DNA of 35,993 nt from the NCBI GenBank assembly GCA_934754735.1, contig CAKVJE010000006.1:1-35993 (forward strand), given 5' to 3'. The notes under the pieces were generated by a model, which made no database searches, was not told the origin of the DNA, and saw only the letters and a list, made by a program, of their open reading frames with translations. Position numbers and translations under genes: made by a program. Position 1 is the stretch's first letter, and each line of letters begins with the position of its first letter. The stretch is from an uncultured Candidatus Melainabacteria bacterium. Lineage in GTDB: Bacteria; Cyanobacteriota; Vampirovibrionia; Gastranaerophilales; Gastranaerophilaceae. Positions 7,216-14,741 of the stretch are shown here, piece by piece.

Positions 7216-7245
7216 TGTTCTCTTTTAAAGAACATCTCTATTATA
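7216..7245 (-). promoter_or_regulatory. Ferredoxin promoter with operator-like dyad
   Basis: On the minus strand TATAAT (7245-7240) is followed, at the expected transcription start, by a perfect inverted repeat TGTTCT-N7-AGAACA (7216-7234). This could be an operator overlapping the start site or a 5' UTR hairpin. The -35 region is weak. Confidence 0.4.
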
Positions 7246-7261
7246 CTGCTAAAATTAAAAA

Positions 7262-8440
7262 TTAAAATAACCAGTCAGACACTCTTTTTGCGATAGAGTC
7301 AAAACCTTTTGTTACGCCCAAGTCTTTTGGTTCAATTCCTCTAGAGTAATACAATACCGGAACTTGTTCTCTTGTGTGGTCTGTTCCTGGAACTGTTGGA
7401 TCGCAACCATGGTCTGCTGTAATAATTAACAAATCATCTTCGCCAATTAGTGGAAGGATTTTTTCTAAGTATTCGTCAATTTCTTCAATTGCTTTTCCAT
7501 ACCCTTCGGCGTTATTTCTATGACCGAAAAGCATATCGGTATCAACAAGGTTTGTAAAGATAATTTCTCTATCATTATCAGTAATATTTGTTGTCGGATA
7601 TTTGATTTTATCTAAATCCAAACTTCCGTCAATCGCTTTAATAGTTAATTCTAAACCTTCTTTGTTTGAACCTGTATGTATTGCATGTGTTATACCTGCT
7701 TTTTCGAAAATGTCTTCGATTTTACCGATACCAATAACTTTCGCACCTGCATCTTTTACTTTGTCCAATACAGTTTTGCCAAATGGTGCCATTGAATAAT
7801 CGCGTCTATCTTTAGAAATTCTGGTAGGTTTGCCGTCAATAATTTTGTATGGTCGAGCAATAACTCTTGCTACATTATATTTGCCTTCGTCTAAAATCTT
7901 TCTTGCAATTTCACACCACTTGTAAAGAGTTTCAAGAGGTATCATATCAGTATCAAGCGCAATTTGGAATACGCTATCAGCTGAAGTGTAAACAATCGGG
8001 AAGCCCGTTTTATGGTGTTCGTCGTTTAATTGTTCAATGATTGCAGTTCCACTTGCAGGAATATTAGCCAAAATTCCTTTACAACCGGTTTCTTCTATAA
8101 ATTTATCAATAAGTTCTTTTGGAAAACCTTGCGGAAATGTTGCAAAAGGTTTTTCTGAAACAAGACCTGCGATTTCCCAATGACCTGTAGTTGTATCTTT
8201 ACCTTTAGATTTTTCTTGTAAAGTTCCATATTGTCCGATTGGAGTTGCTGTTTTATTAATACCTTCAAAATCTTGAATATTACCCAGCCCTAATAATTCT
8301 AAAGATGGCACATCAAGTCCTTTATTAAAAGCACATACATTTCTTAAAGTATTACATTCTTTAATATCACCGAATTCTTCACAATCAGGCATTGCGCCAA
8401 TACCCATTGAATCAATAACCATAATAATTGCTCGTTTCAT
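7262..8440 (-). CDS. deoB: Phosphopentomutase
   Basis: DeoB interconverts ribose (or deoxyribose) 1-phosphate and 5-phosphate, linking nucleoside salvage to the pentose phosphate pathway. It belongs to the alkaline phosphatase superfamily with two Mn ions. Visible features are the N-terminal metal motif MVIDSMGIGAMPD, the central TTTGHWEIAG that carries the phosphorylated threonine region, TDMLFGHRN, and ITADHGCDPTVPGTDHTRE with the C-terminal metal-binding D and H residues. At 392 aa it has the usual length. The ATG at 8440 follows an AAGGAG ribosome-binding site. No other nucleoside-salvage gene adjoins it; the ferredoxin gene downstream has its own promoter. Confidence 0.97.
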   Translation of the reverse strand: MKRAIIMVIDSMGIGAMPDCEEFGDIKECNTLRNVCAFNKGLDVPSLELLGLGNIQDFEGINKTATPIGQYGTLQEKSKGKDTTTGHWEIAGLVSEKPFATFPQGFPKELIDKFIEETGCKGILANIPASGTAIIEQLNDEHHKTGFPIVYTSADSVFQIALDTDMIPLETLYKWCEIARKILDEGKYNVARVIARPYKIIDGKPTRISKDRRDYSMAPFGKTVLDKVKDAGAKVIGIGKIEDIFEKAGITHAIHTGSNKEGLELTIKAIDGSLDLDKIKYPTTNITDNDREIIFTNLVDTDMLFGHRNNAEGYGKAIEEIDEYLEKILPLIGEDDLLIITADHGCDPTVPGTDHTREQVPVLYYSRGIEPKDLGVTKGFDSIAKRVSDWLF

Positions 8441-8524
8441 AAAAACTCCTTTTCACAATCATATATTTCAAATTGATTATAACATATAAAGATTATTTAG
8501 AGAAATTCAATAGTATAAAATTAT

Positions 8525-8553
8525 GTTTTTTCGTGCTAACATAGTCCTATAAT
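8525..8553 (+). promoter_or_regulatory. Promoter of nusB
   Basis: A perfect TATAAT at 8548-8553 lies 18 bp before the start codon's own upstream region. The -35 about 17 bp further up is T-rich and poor. An AGGAG ribosome-binding site follows at about 8560-8564. Confidence 0.5.
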
Positions 8554-8571
8554 GTAAATAGGAGAAAATTT

Positions 8572-9231
8572 ATGCAAGCTAGACGCGCAGCTAGAGAATT
8601 AGCACTTATATTGTTTTCACAATTTGATAAAGAAATTACAAAATATTCAAGAAAAGACTTTGAAGATATTATGCTTAAATCTGTTAGAATTCTATCAAAT
8701 TCAGCTTCTGAAGAATTAAATCTAACAGTTGGCTCTTTAATTGACATTAAAGAAGCTTTAGATACTTATGAAGCAGAACATGAATCAAACTTATCTCGTC
8801 CAATGGGAGCTAAAAATAAACCGGTACAAATCCCTATGACAGATGAGATGATTGCTAAAGTTGATACAATGCTTGATGTAGCAGAAAAAGCTCTTTTAGC
8901 GTTAGAAATAGCTGAATTTACAACTTTAGAAAACCAATCTGAAGTGAAAAATTATACAATTGAAATCGCTGAACAATTTAAAATTAATCATGAAGCTATA
9001 GATAAAGAAATTCAAAAATACGCTAACGGTTGGGATATTTCAAGACTTGTTAAAATTGACAAAGACATCTTGAGAATTGCAATTACAGAATTACTTTATA
9101 CAAAAGGCGCACCTTTGAAGGTTGTTGTTGATGAAGCTGTTGAATTGGCTAAAAAATATTCAACAGAAGATTCTTCATCTTTTGTAAACGGAATTTTGGC
9201 TAAAGTTATCGTAGAAAACGGATTGAAATAA
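8572..9231 (+). CDS. nusB: Transcription antitermination factor NusB, extended form
   Basis: NusB binds boxA RNA with NusE (S10) in rRNA antitermination. The start MQARRAARELALILFSQFD is the standard NusB opening, with its Arg-rich helix. The C-terminal block, with RLVKIDKDILRIAITELLY, PLKVVVDEAVELAKKYSTE and SSSFVNGIL, is equally diagnostic. At 219 aa it is longer than the usual 130-165. The extra sequence is an acidic, helical stretch from about residue 45 to 115, between the first two helices and the conserved core. ATG at 8572 has AGGAG 8 nt upstream and a TATAAT box before that. A strong hairpin terminator lies just after the stop codon, before ftsY. Confidence 0.95.
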   Translation: MQARRAARELALILFSQFDKEITKYSRKDFEDIMLKSVRILSNSASEELNLTVGSLIDIKEALDTYEAEHESNLSRPMGAKNKPVQIPMTDEMIAKVDTMLDVAEKALLALEIAEFTTLENQSEVKNYTIEIAEQFKINHEAIDKEIQKYANGWDISRLVKIDKDILRIAITELLYTKGAPLKVVVDEAVELAKKYSTEDSSSFVNGILAKVIVENGLK

Positions 9232-9248
9232 AAGTAAAGGAAATGTAG

Positions 9249-9286
9249 GTCGGGTTAAACAGTTTTTATTTAACCCGACATTTTTG
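9249..9286 (+). terminator. Terminator-like hairpin between nusB and ftsY
   Basis: GTCGGGTTAAA (9249-9259) pairs perfectly with TTTAACCCGAC (9269-9279), giving 11 bp with a 9-nt loop, followed by ATTTTT. It ends only about 10 nt before the ftsY ATG, so it may act as an attenuator or translational control element as well as a terminator for nusB. Confidence 0.8.
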
Positions 9287-9289
9287 ATT

Positions 9290-10192
9290 ATGTTCAACTT
9301 TTTTGACAAATTAAAAAATACAGTATCAAAAACCGCTCAAGCATTGGTCGGTAATGTTGTAGATGCAGTATCTGAAGAGGAAGAATTTTCGGATTTCATA
9401 CTTGATGATATGGAAGATTTGCTAATCAGTGCCGACTTAGGTGTTGGTTACGCATCTGAACTTGTTGACAAATTGCGTGGACAAAACAAAATAAAGCCTT
9501 CCCAAGTTAAAGAGTATTTAGAAAATGAGTTCTTAAATACGTTAGAAAAGACGGGCTCTAGTGAAATTGCATATAAAGACGGTGAACTCAATATATATTT
9601 TATTACCGGTGTTAATGGTGCCGGAAAAACTACGCTTATTGGCAAAATGGCTTATAAGTTTAAACAAGAAGGCAAACGAGTTTTAATTGCCGCTGGAGAT
9701 ACTTTTAGAGCAGCTGCAGAGGAACAAGTTGATATTTGGTCAAAGCGTTCAGGTGCTGATATCGTAAGACATGATAAAGCAGATCCGGCTTCTGTCGTTT
9801 ATGAAGCTATTCAAAAAGCGCGTAATGAAAAATATGATGTAATTTTAGTTGATACAGCCGGACGTTTACAAAACAAATTTAATTTAATGGAAGAGCTTTC
9901 TAAAATTAAGGGTGTTATTGATAAAAATGCTCCAAATGAGCTTAGAGAAAGCTTTTTGGTAATAGATGCCAATACAGGTCAAAATGGCTTACAGCAAGCA
10001 AAAGTTTTCAAGGAATGTGTAAATTTAACTGCAGTTGCTTTAACTAAACTTGATGGGTCTGCAAAAGGTGCAATTGTACTTGCAATTGCAAAAGAACTTG
10101 GCTTGCCTGTAAAATTGGTCGGAGTAGGTGAAAAAATGGAAGATTTGAAAAATTTTGACTCTAAAGAATTTGTTAAGGCTCTGTTCAACTAA
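9290..10192 (+). CDS. ftsY: Signal recognition particle receptor FtsY
   Basis: This GTPase docks SRP-ribosome complexes at the inner membrane. The protein starts MFNFFDKLKN, lacks the long acidic N-terminal domain of some FtsYs, and goes straight into the helical N domain. The G domain shows GVNGAGKTT (P-loop, about residues 107-115), AAGDTFRAAAEEQ (G2-like, SRP-specific), VDTAGRLQ (G3) and TKLDGSAKGG-like TKLDGSAKGA (G4 region), ending in VGVGEKMEDL. A TTG two codons upstream extends the frame, but ATG at 9290 matches the family start. There is no Shine-Dalgarno; an 11-bp hairpin ends 10 nt before the ATG. Its stop codon overlaps the stop codon of the convergent phosphatase gene. Confidence 0.96.
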   Translation: MFNFFDKLKNTVSKTAQALVGNVVDAVSEEEEFSDFILDDMEDLLISADLGVGYASELVDKLRGQNKIKPSQVKEYLENEFLNTLEKTGSSEIAYKDGELNIYFITGVNGAGKTTLIGKMAYKFKQEGKRVLIAAGDTFRAAAEEQVDIWSKRSGADIVRHDKADPASVVYEAIQKARNEKYDVILVDTAGRLQNKFNLMEELSKIKGVIDKNAPNELRESFLVIDANTGQNGLQQAKVFKECVNLTAVALTKLDGSAKGAIVLAIAKELGLPVKLVGVGEKMEDLKNFDSKEFVKALFN

Positions 10193-10674
10193 TTTTTATT
10201 TAAAAGAGTGTCAACGACTTCTCTAAACGCGCCTTCTCCGCCTCTAGCAGTTGTAGTTTGTATACCTTTTATAGCCTTAACTTTATCAACAGCATCCGGA
10301 ACAGTTATTGCATATTTTGCAAAATTTAAAGCCTCTACATCATTTATATCATCACCTATATAAACAAACTCGTCTTCTTTTAAATTGTAGCGTTCAACTA
10401 TAGATTTAATAACATCAATCTTGATTCGAATTCCTTGATGCACTTCTTCAATATTAAATTTTTTAGCGAGAATCTCGATTGCAGAATTTTTTTCGCCGGA
10501 GATTATTCCAATATGATACCCATTTTTTCTAAGAATTGAAAACGCCATAACATCCTTAAAGTTAAGTTTTCGTGTCATTTCGCCTTTTGAATCAATATAA
10601 ACGCAATTGTCTGTAACAATTCCGTCAAAATCAGTTATTACAAATTTTATACTATCGGGTAAATTTAAAGTCAT
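10189..10674 (-). CDS. HAD phosphatase, KdsC-like
   Basis: This is a small C0-type haloacid dehalogenase phosphatase with no cap domain, the class that includes KdsC (KDO 8-phosphate phosphatase) and the phosphatases of nonulosonic-acid pathways. Motif I is TDFDGIVTD with nucleophile D15 and acid D17. Motif II is GIISGEKN, and motif IV is YIGDDINDVEAL. At 161 aa it is the normal length. It begins 1 bp after the NeuB-like gene's stop codon, so the two are almost certainly co-translated. Dephosphorylation of that enzyme's sugar-acid phosphate product is the natural inference. Whether the product is KDO, sialic acid or another nonulosonate cannot be told from sequence. Confidence 0.88.
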   Translation of the reverse strand: MTLNLPDSIKFVITDFDGIVTDNCVYIDSKGEMTRKLNFKDVMAFSILRKNGYHIGIISGEKNSAIEILAKKFNIEEVHQGIRIKIDVIKSIVERYNLKEDEFVYIGDDINDVEALNFAKYAITVPDAVDKVKAIKGIQTTTARGGEGAFREVVDTLLNKN

Positions 10675-10675
10675 A

Positions 10676-11545
10676 CTAGCGCACCCTTCTTAACTTTTCA
10701 ATAATAGGAAGCTCTCTGTCGTAAACAACTTTTACTCCATCACCTAAAAGAATCGGAACTTGTCTTATATCTCTTACCATGTGATAAAGCCCAGCAGTTT
10801 CAAGGCTTGCTGCTTGGTCTGAACCCCAGTTTGTTCTATCAACTGTAATGTGACGTTCTACTGAGTTTGCGCCCATAACAACAGCTATAACAGAAGGAGT
10901 TACGCCTCTTTCATGCCCTGAATATCCGATTGGGCAAGAAAATTCTTTTTTAAATTCCGGAATAACACGCAAATTCATTTCTTCGGTATCAGAAGGATAA
11001 GTCGATGTACAATGATAAATAACAAGATTTTCTTCGCCTAGAATTGATACAGCATGTCTAATTTCTTCCATGGTGCTCATGCCCGTAGAAAGCAATATAG
11101 GTTTGCCTTTTGATTTTGTATATTTTAATAAATTGTCATCAGTAAGTGAAGCTGATGCAATTTTGTAACATGGAACATCGAATTTTTCCATAAAATCAAC
11201 AGAAGCTTCATCCCAGCAAGATGCAAACCAAATTATCCCTTTTTTCTTACAATATTCATCAATCTCTTTATATTCTGCTTCTCCGAATTCCAAACCACGT
11301 TTTAAATCGCCATTAGTATTTCCAAATACACTTTTTCTTTCTTTTGCCAGTTCTTCTTTCGTATAAACGACATCAATTGTTCGTTTTTGGAATTTAACAG
11401 CATCGCATCCGGTTGTTACTGCTATATCTATCATCTTTTTTGCTAAACTAACAGAACCATTATGATTAATTCCTATTTCAGCAATTATAAAACAAGGATA
11501 ACCATCGCCAATTACCTTATTTGCAATTTTCACACACTTAGTCAT
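10676..11545 (-). CDS. NeuB-family sugar-acid (nonulosonate) synthase, lacking the SAF domain
   Basis: NeuB-type enzymes condense phosphoenolpyruvate with a hexosamine (or its phosphate) to make nine-carbon sugar acids such as sialic, legionaminic or pseudaminic acid. Family motifs are clear: AEIGINHNGS near the start, DAVKFQKR, STGMSTMEEI, YHCTSTYP, IGYSGHERG and VERHITVDR. The length is 289 aa; canonical NeuB has about 340-350. What is missing is the C-terminal antifreeze-like SAF domain, which closes the active site of the partner subunit. ATG at 11545 has an AGAGGAG ribosome-binding site. It sits 20 bp after the FliO-like gene and 1 bp before the HAD phosphatase, in one minus-strand operon. 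Confidence 0.87.
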   Translation of the reverse strand: MTKCVKIANKVIGDGYPCFIIAEIGINHNGSVSLAKKMIDIAVTTGCDAVKFQKRTIDVVYTKEELAKERKSVFGNTNGDLKRGLEFGEAEYKEIDEYCKKKGIIWFASCWDEASVDFMEKFDVPCYKIASASLTDDNLLKYTKSKGKPILLSTGMSTMEEIRHAVSILGEENLVIYHCTSTYPSDTEEMNLRVIPEFKKEFSCPIGYSGHERGVTPSVIAVVMGANSVERHITVDRTNWGSDQAASLETAGLYHMVRDIRQVPILLGDGVKVVYDRELPIIEKLRRVR

Positions 11546-11565
11546 TAAAACTCCTCTTACAACAT

Positions 11566-12360
11566 TTAGCTCAAATATTTCTTATACAAAGCAAATTCGT
11601 CAGGATCAACTTTATGTTCGTTCTCTTTTTCTTCAACAACATGATTTGTTTCTTCTGTCGCGGTATGGAACAATTTATCTATAATTCCGTCAGAATTTTC
11701 TTCATCTTCAACATAAATATCTGAGATTTCAAACTTATCAGACTCTTTTTCATTTGTCTGTGCTGTTTCTTCGTCCTCTACGACTTTTTTGCTTACAACT
11801 TTTGTGAATCCTGGAATCTCAATTTTAGGAATCTCAATTTTTGGAATTCTGATATTAGGAATTTCAATTTTAGAATATTCCCCTTCTTCAAATTCTTCGG
11901 GCGGAAAACTTCCCAAATCTTTAATTAGATGAATTGAATTTGTGGAAGCACCAATAAGCATTCTTTTTCCGTCAAGTTCAACGACATGTAAAGATTTATT
12001 ATTACCTAAAGGAGTTGTTGAAACAACTGAAACATGAGAATTTGCATTCTCACCCATTTGTTTTTTTAAGGTTACCAATCCTAATTTATTTAATTTTGCG
12101 TAAATAATTCCTGTTGCATAAATCAACAAAACAACAAAAATTAATGAAAATAATATCGAAATAAAATTCGGCTCTTGTCCAATTGACTGAGTAGCTATTG
12201 AATTAGTAGCCTCATTTGTAGTAGATACAGAAGACGCTTGTGCAGCATTTGCAAGCGGTTCCGGCAAATCCGGTAAAATATCAAATCTATCAGCCGCATA
12301 AACGCAAGATGCGCTTATTAAGCAAAATACTCCCAAAAGTAATCTATAAATCTTATTCAT
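11566..12360 (-). CDS. fliO: FliO-like flagellar export-apparatus membrane protein
   Basis: FliO is a bitopic membrane protein that helps assemble the FliP/FliQ/FliR export gate. Here an N-terminal signal-like hydrophobic segment ends in VYA-AD. A second hydrophobic segment follows at about residues 68-90 (ISILFSLIFVVLLIYATGII). After it comes the diagnostic FliO block: VSVVSTTPLGNNKSLHVVEL, then DGKRMLIGAS and HLIKDLG. The C-terminal half is unusual, with four KIEIP-like pentapeptides and a long acidic tail. The coding frame extends to a TTG at 12363, but ATG at 12360 is preferred; the ribosome-binding site is weak. No other flagellar gene is in the window. It leads an operon with the NeuB-like and HAD genes. 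Confidence 0.7.
   Translation of the reverse strand: MNKIYRLLLGVFCLISASCVYAADRFDILPDLPEPLANAAQASSVSTTNEATNSIATQSIGQEPNFISILFSLIFVVLLIYATGIIYAKLNKLGLVTLKKQMGENANSHVSVVSTTPLGNNKSLHVVELDGKRMLIGASTNSIHLIKDLGSFPPEEFEEGEYSKIEIPNIRIPKIEIPKIEIPGFTKVVSKKVVEDEETAQTNEKESDKFEISDIYVEDEENSDGIIDKLFHTATEETNHVVEEKENEHKVDPDEFALYKKYLS
11813..11872. repeat. 15-bp tandem repeat, four units, inside the FliO-like gene
   Basis: Four 15-bp units beginning GGAAT(C/T)TC run head to tail at 11813, 11828, 11843 and 11858; the third is the most diverged. They encode pentapeptides KIEIP, NIRIP, KIEIP and KIEIP, with a proline every five residues. Confidence 0.85.
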
Positions 12361-12449
12361 CAATAAATCCGACTTTTCTTAAGGTTTTAGGCTCAAATCA
12401 AACAAGAAAACCCCGTTTAAAAATATCCTTCTCCCTTATACTCCTTTTC

Positions 12450-12458
12450 TGCTATAAT
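12450..12458 (+). promoter_or_regulatory. Extended -10 promoter of the histidine kinase operon
   Basis: TGCTATAAT, an extended -10 (TGn-TATAAT), places the start of transcription near 12465, about 30 nt before the kinase start codon. No clear -35 is seen, which is normal for this class. Confidence 0.55.
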
Positions 12459-12493
12459 TGTATCATAAAATATAAAAATAGGACAAGTATGGC

Positions 12494-13840
12494 ATGCTAA
12501 TGGAAATATTGAATTTTTACCTTGCAGACAAAAGTACTTTTTGTATTCATATATTGAATATTTTTGTTCTTGGGACACTAATTTTTTTATTCATTTTTGC
12601 AAGACAAGCAAGAAAAAAATGGTCAAAAATCAATGACTATTTCGGAGTTATTACTAAGACCGTCAATTCGGTTCGCTATGGTGATTTATCTAAAAAAGTG
12701 GAAAAAATGGATTTACCAAGCACAGAACCTCTTGCCGAAAGTATTAACCGAATGATTGAAACGCTTTATGACAGAGAAAAAATGATTACAGAATATCAAA
12801 CAGAGCTGCACAGGCAAAATAAATTCTTAGAAGCAGTTATCAATTCACTTTCAGACGGATTAATCGTAATTGACGAAGATTATAATATATTAAGAGCTAC
12901 ACCTAAAATCTGCGAATGGTTTAATGTTCAAGGTAAAGACTTAATTGGAGCTTCTTTAGCAGATTTTGTACAAGTTGAAAAAAATAAGAATTTACAAACT
13001 CTTAATGAAGATGATATATCAATCGAAAATGACAGAGCATCAAATTTTATCGCAAGTTCTATGGAATTAAAACTGGAAGATAAAAAACGCAGGTTTATTG
13101 TAATTATAAAAAATGTTACCAACCAAAGAGAATTAGAAAGCCTTAAAGAAGATTTTGTAGCAACTTTAACTCATGATTTGAAAGTTCCGATTATTGCTGA
13201 AACAAACATGCTTGAACTGTTTTTAAATCAGAATTTCGGCCCTATTTCGGATAAACAGGAAATTGCACTAAAAAACATGCAAGCTTCTAATAAAGAACTT
13301 CTTGATTTGGTACAAATTGTACTTGAAACATACAAGGTAAAAGATGGCAATGTTCGCTTGTATAAAGAAAATATCAAGCTTAAACCGTTTATTGAAGAAA
13401 TTATTGAAGAAATGCGTCCAATAGCAAATAAAACCGGTAATCCGCTTAATTTTGACACAAATCGTGATATTTGCGTAATTGCAGACAAAATGCAATTAAA
13501 AAGAGTTATTAAAAATCTTATTCAAAATGCCATATCATACGGTGAAGCTCATTCGCCAATTGACATTACGATAGGTGAAATTCCAAAATTCATCGTAATA
13601 AAAGTTAAAGATTTTGGCGCAGGAATTTCCAAAACTGACATTGATAAAATTTTCAACAAATATTTTTCTGCGGCAAAAAAATTCCGCAAAATCGGTACCG
13701 GACTGGGTTTATATTTAGCACTACAGATAGTTAAATCGCATGGTGGAGATTTATCTGTAGAAAGCGAAGAAGGCGAGTATACAGAGTTTACAATAAAACT
13801 TCCGGCTGTAATTAATACAAATTTACATTATGGTGAATAG
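12494..13840 (+). CDS. Sensor histidine kinase (TM-HAMP-PAS-HisKA-HATPase)
   Basis: A single membrane segment lies near the N-terminus (about residues 17-37), with almost no periplasmic part. A HAMP-like linker (about 45-95) and a coiled-coil stretch come next. A PAS domain follows (about 112-210, beginning VINSLSDGLIVIDEDYNIL), then the phospho-acceptor helix with H227 in THDLKVP. The ATPase domain has NLIQNAISYG (N box), VKDFGAGISK (G1), and GTGLGLYLALQIVKSHGG (G2). It probably senses an intracellular or membrane signal. ATG at 12494 has AGGA 10 nt upstream; ATG at 12500 is also possible. It leads an operon with a Nudix hydrolase, chorismate mutase and a lone receiver protein, its likely partner. 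Confidence 0.93.
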   Translation: MLMEILNFYLADKSTFCIHILNIFVLGTLIFLFIFARQARKKWSKINDYFGVITKTVNSVRYGDLSKKVEKMDLPSTEPLAESINRMIETLYDREKMITEYQTELHRQNKFLEAVINSLSDGLIVIDEDYNILRATPKICEWFNVQGKDLIGASLADFVQVEKNKNLQTLNEDDISIENDRASNFIASSMELKLEDKKRRFIVIIKNVTNQRELESLKEDFVATLTHDLKVPIIAETNMLELFLNQNFGPISDKQEIALKNMQASNKELLDLVQIVLETYKVKDGNVRLYKENIKLKPFIEEIIEEMRPIANKTGNPLNFDTNRDICVIADKMQLKRVIKNLIQNAISYGEAHSPIDITIGEIPKFIVIKVKDFGAGISKTDIDKIFNKYFSAAKKFRKIGTGLGLYLALQIVKSHGGDLSVESEEGEYTEFTIKLPAVINTNLHYGE

Positions 13841-13842
13841 TT

Positions 13843-14388
13843 ATGATATTATATGATACAAAATTTTTACAATTAAAAAGTACACCGTCTAAATCTGGCA
13901 AAACTTGGGTTTACGCACACAGACCAAATGCAAAAGATGTTGTTGTGATTCTTCCAATAATCGCTAATAACCAAATTTTGTTTCTTAAAGAACAACGTCC
14001 GCCACTTGTAGCAGAAGGCATTGCAGAATATTCTATTGCACTTCCGGCAGGTCTTGTAGGTGATGAAAGAGTTGGAGAAACTGTAGAAGACGCAATAAAA
14101 GCCGAATTATTGGAAGAAGCAGGTTTAATTGCAAATAGAATAGATATTAAATCACACAAAGTTGCAAGTTCTCCTGGGTGTGTTTCTGAAACGGTAACAA
14201 TCGCAATTGCCTATATTAACGAATACAAGCTTTCTGCACAACCGGTAAGCGATGGCGGAGTGATTGTTGATAGAATTTTAGTTGACAGAAAAAATGTTTA
14301 TAAATGGCTTAGAGAGCTGGAAGAAAATGGTATTGCACTTACCGCTTCAACTCTTGCAGCTTTATTTTATTTGAATGAGGAGAATTAA
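13843..14388 (+). CDS. Nudix hydrolase, ADP-ribose pyrophosphatase-like
   Basis: Nudix enzymes cleave nucleoside diphosphates linked to another moiety. The fold context, with ILFLKEQRPPL before the box and SSPGCVSETVTIAIA after it, is that of ADP-sugar pyrophosphatases (NudF-like). The Nudix box runs at about residues 69-92 with G-x5-E-x7, then AELLEEAGLI. The catalytic glutamates of the EELLEEAG-like core are present, but the usual Arg before the first Glu is Ala. At 181 aa the length is normal. The ATG at 13843 lies 2 bp after the kinase stop codon; its ribosome-binding site would fall inside the kinase's last codons (GGTGA). The gene for chorismate mutase follows after 2 bp. Confidence 0.88.
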   Translation: MILYDTKFLQLKSTPSKSGKTWVYAHRPNAKDVVVILPIIANNQILFLKEQRPPLVAEGIAEYSIALPAGLVGDERVGETVEDAIKAELLEEAGLIANRIDIKSHKVASSPGCVSETVTIAIAYINEYKLSAQPVSDGGVIVDRILVDRKNVYKWLRELEENGIALTASTLAALFYLNEEN

Positions 14389-14390
14389 TT

Positions 14391-14741
14391 ATGATATCAA
14401 AAGGTATAAGAGGCGCAATTACAGTTGCAGAAAACAGTTCAGAAGCAATTGGCGCAGCTACAATAAAATTATTACAAGAAATGATGTGTAAAAATAAAAT
14501 TGAAACAGATATGATTTCACACGTTATTTTTACGCTTACAAATGATTTAAATGCGGATTTTCCGGCTAAATATGCACGAATCAATTTGAAATGGAAAGAT
14601 GTTCCAATGATGTGTTTTCATGAACTTGATGTTCCAAATTCATTACAAAAATGTTTAAGAGTTTTAATTGTCGTTAATTGTGGCGATACATTTACACCTG
14701 AATTTGTTTATTTAGATGGAGCTGAAGTTTTAAGAAAATGA
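14391..14741 (+). CDS. aroH: Chorismate mutase, monofunctional AroH type
   Basis: This converts chorismate to prephenate, the committed step to phenylalanine and tyrosine. The protein is 116 aa and matches the Bacillus subtilis trimeric AroH type, not the helical AroQ type. Active-site positions are all present: R7 in GIRGAIT, R63, C75, E78 in the HELDVP segment, R90 in the CLRVLI segment, and Y107 in the VYLDGA segment. ATG at 14391 is 2 bp after the Nudix gene, with GAGGAG overlapping that gene's last codons. Its own end overlaps the receiver-domain gene by 4 bp (ATGA). Its location inside a two-component operon, away from other aromatic genes, is unusual. Confidence 0.96.
   Translation: MISKGIRGAITVAENSSEAIGAATIKLLQEMMCKNKIETDMISHVIFTLTNDLNADFPAKYARINLKWKDVPMMCFHELDVPNSLQKCLRVLIVVNCGDTFTPEFVYLDGAEVLRK

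Noticed and set aside
12286..12360. FliO-like N-terminus as a lipoprotein signal (ISASC).
   Set aside because: The residue at -3 of the cysteine is Ser, not Leu/Val/Ile, and an ordinary signal-peptidase site (VYA-AD) follows.
12240..12500. Open frame on the + strand ending at 12500.
   Set aside because: It is antisense to the FliO-like gene and its leader, has no ribosome-binding site, and does not resemble a protein.
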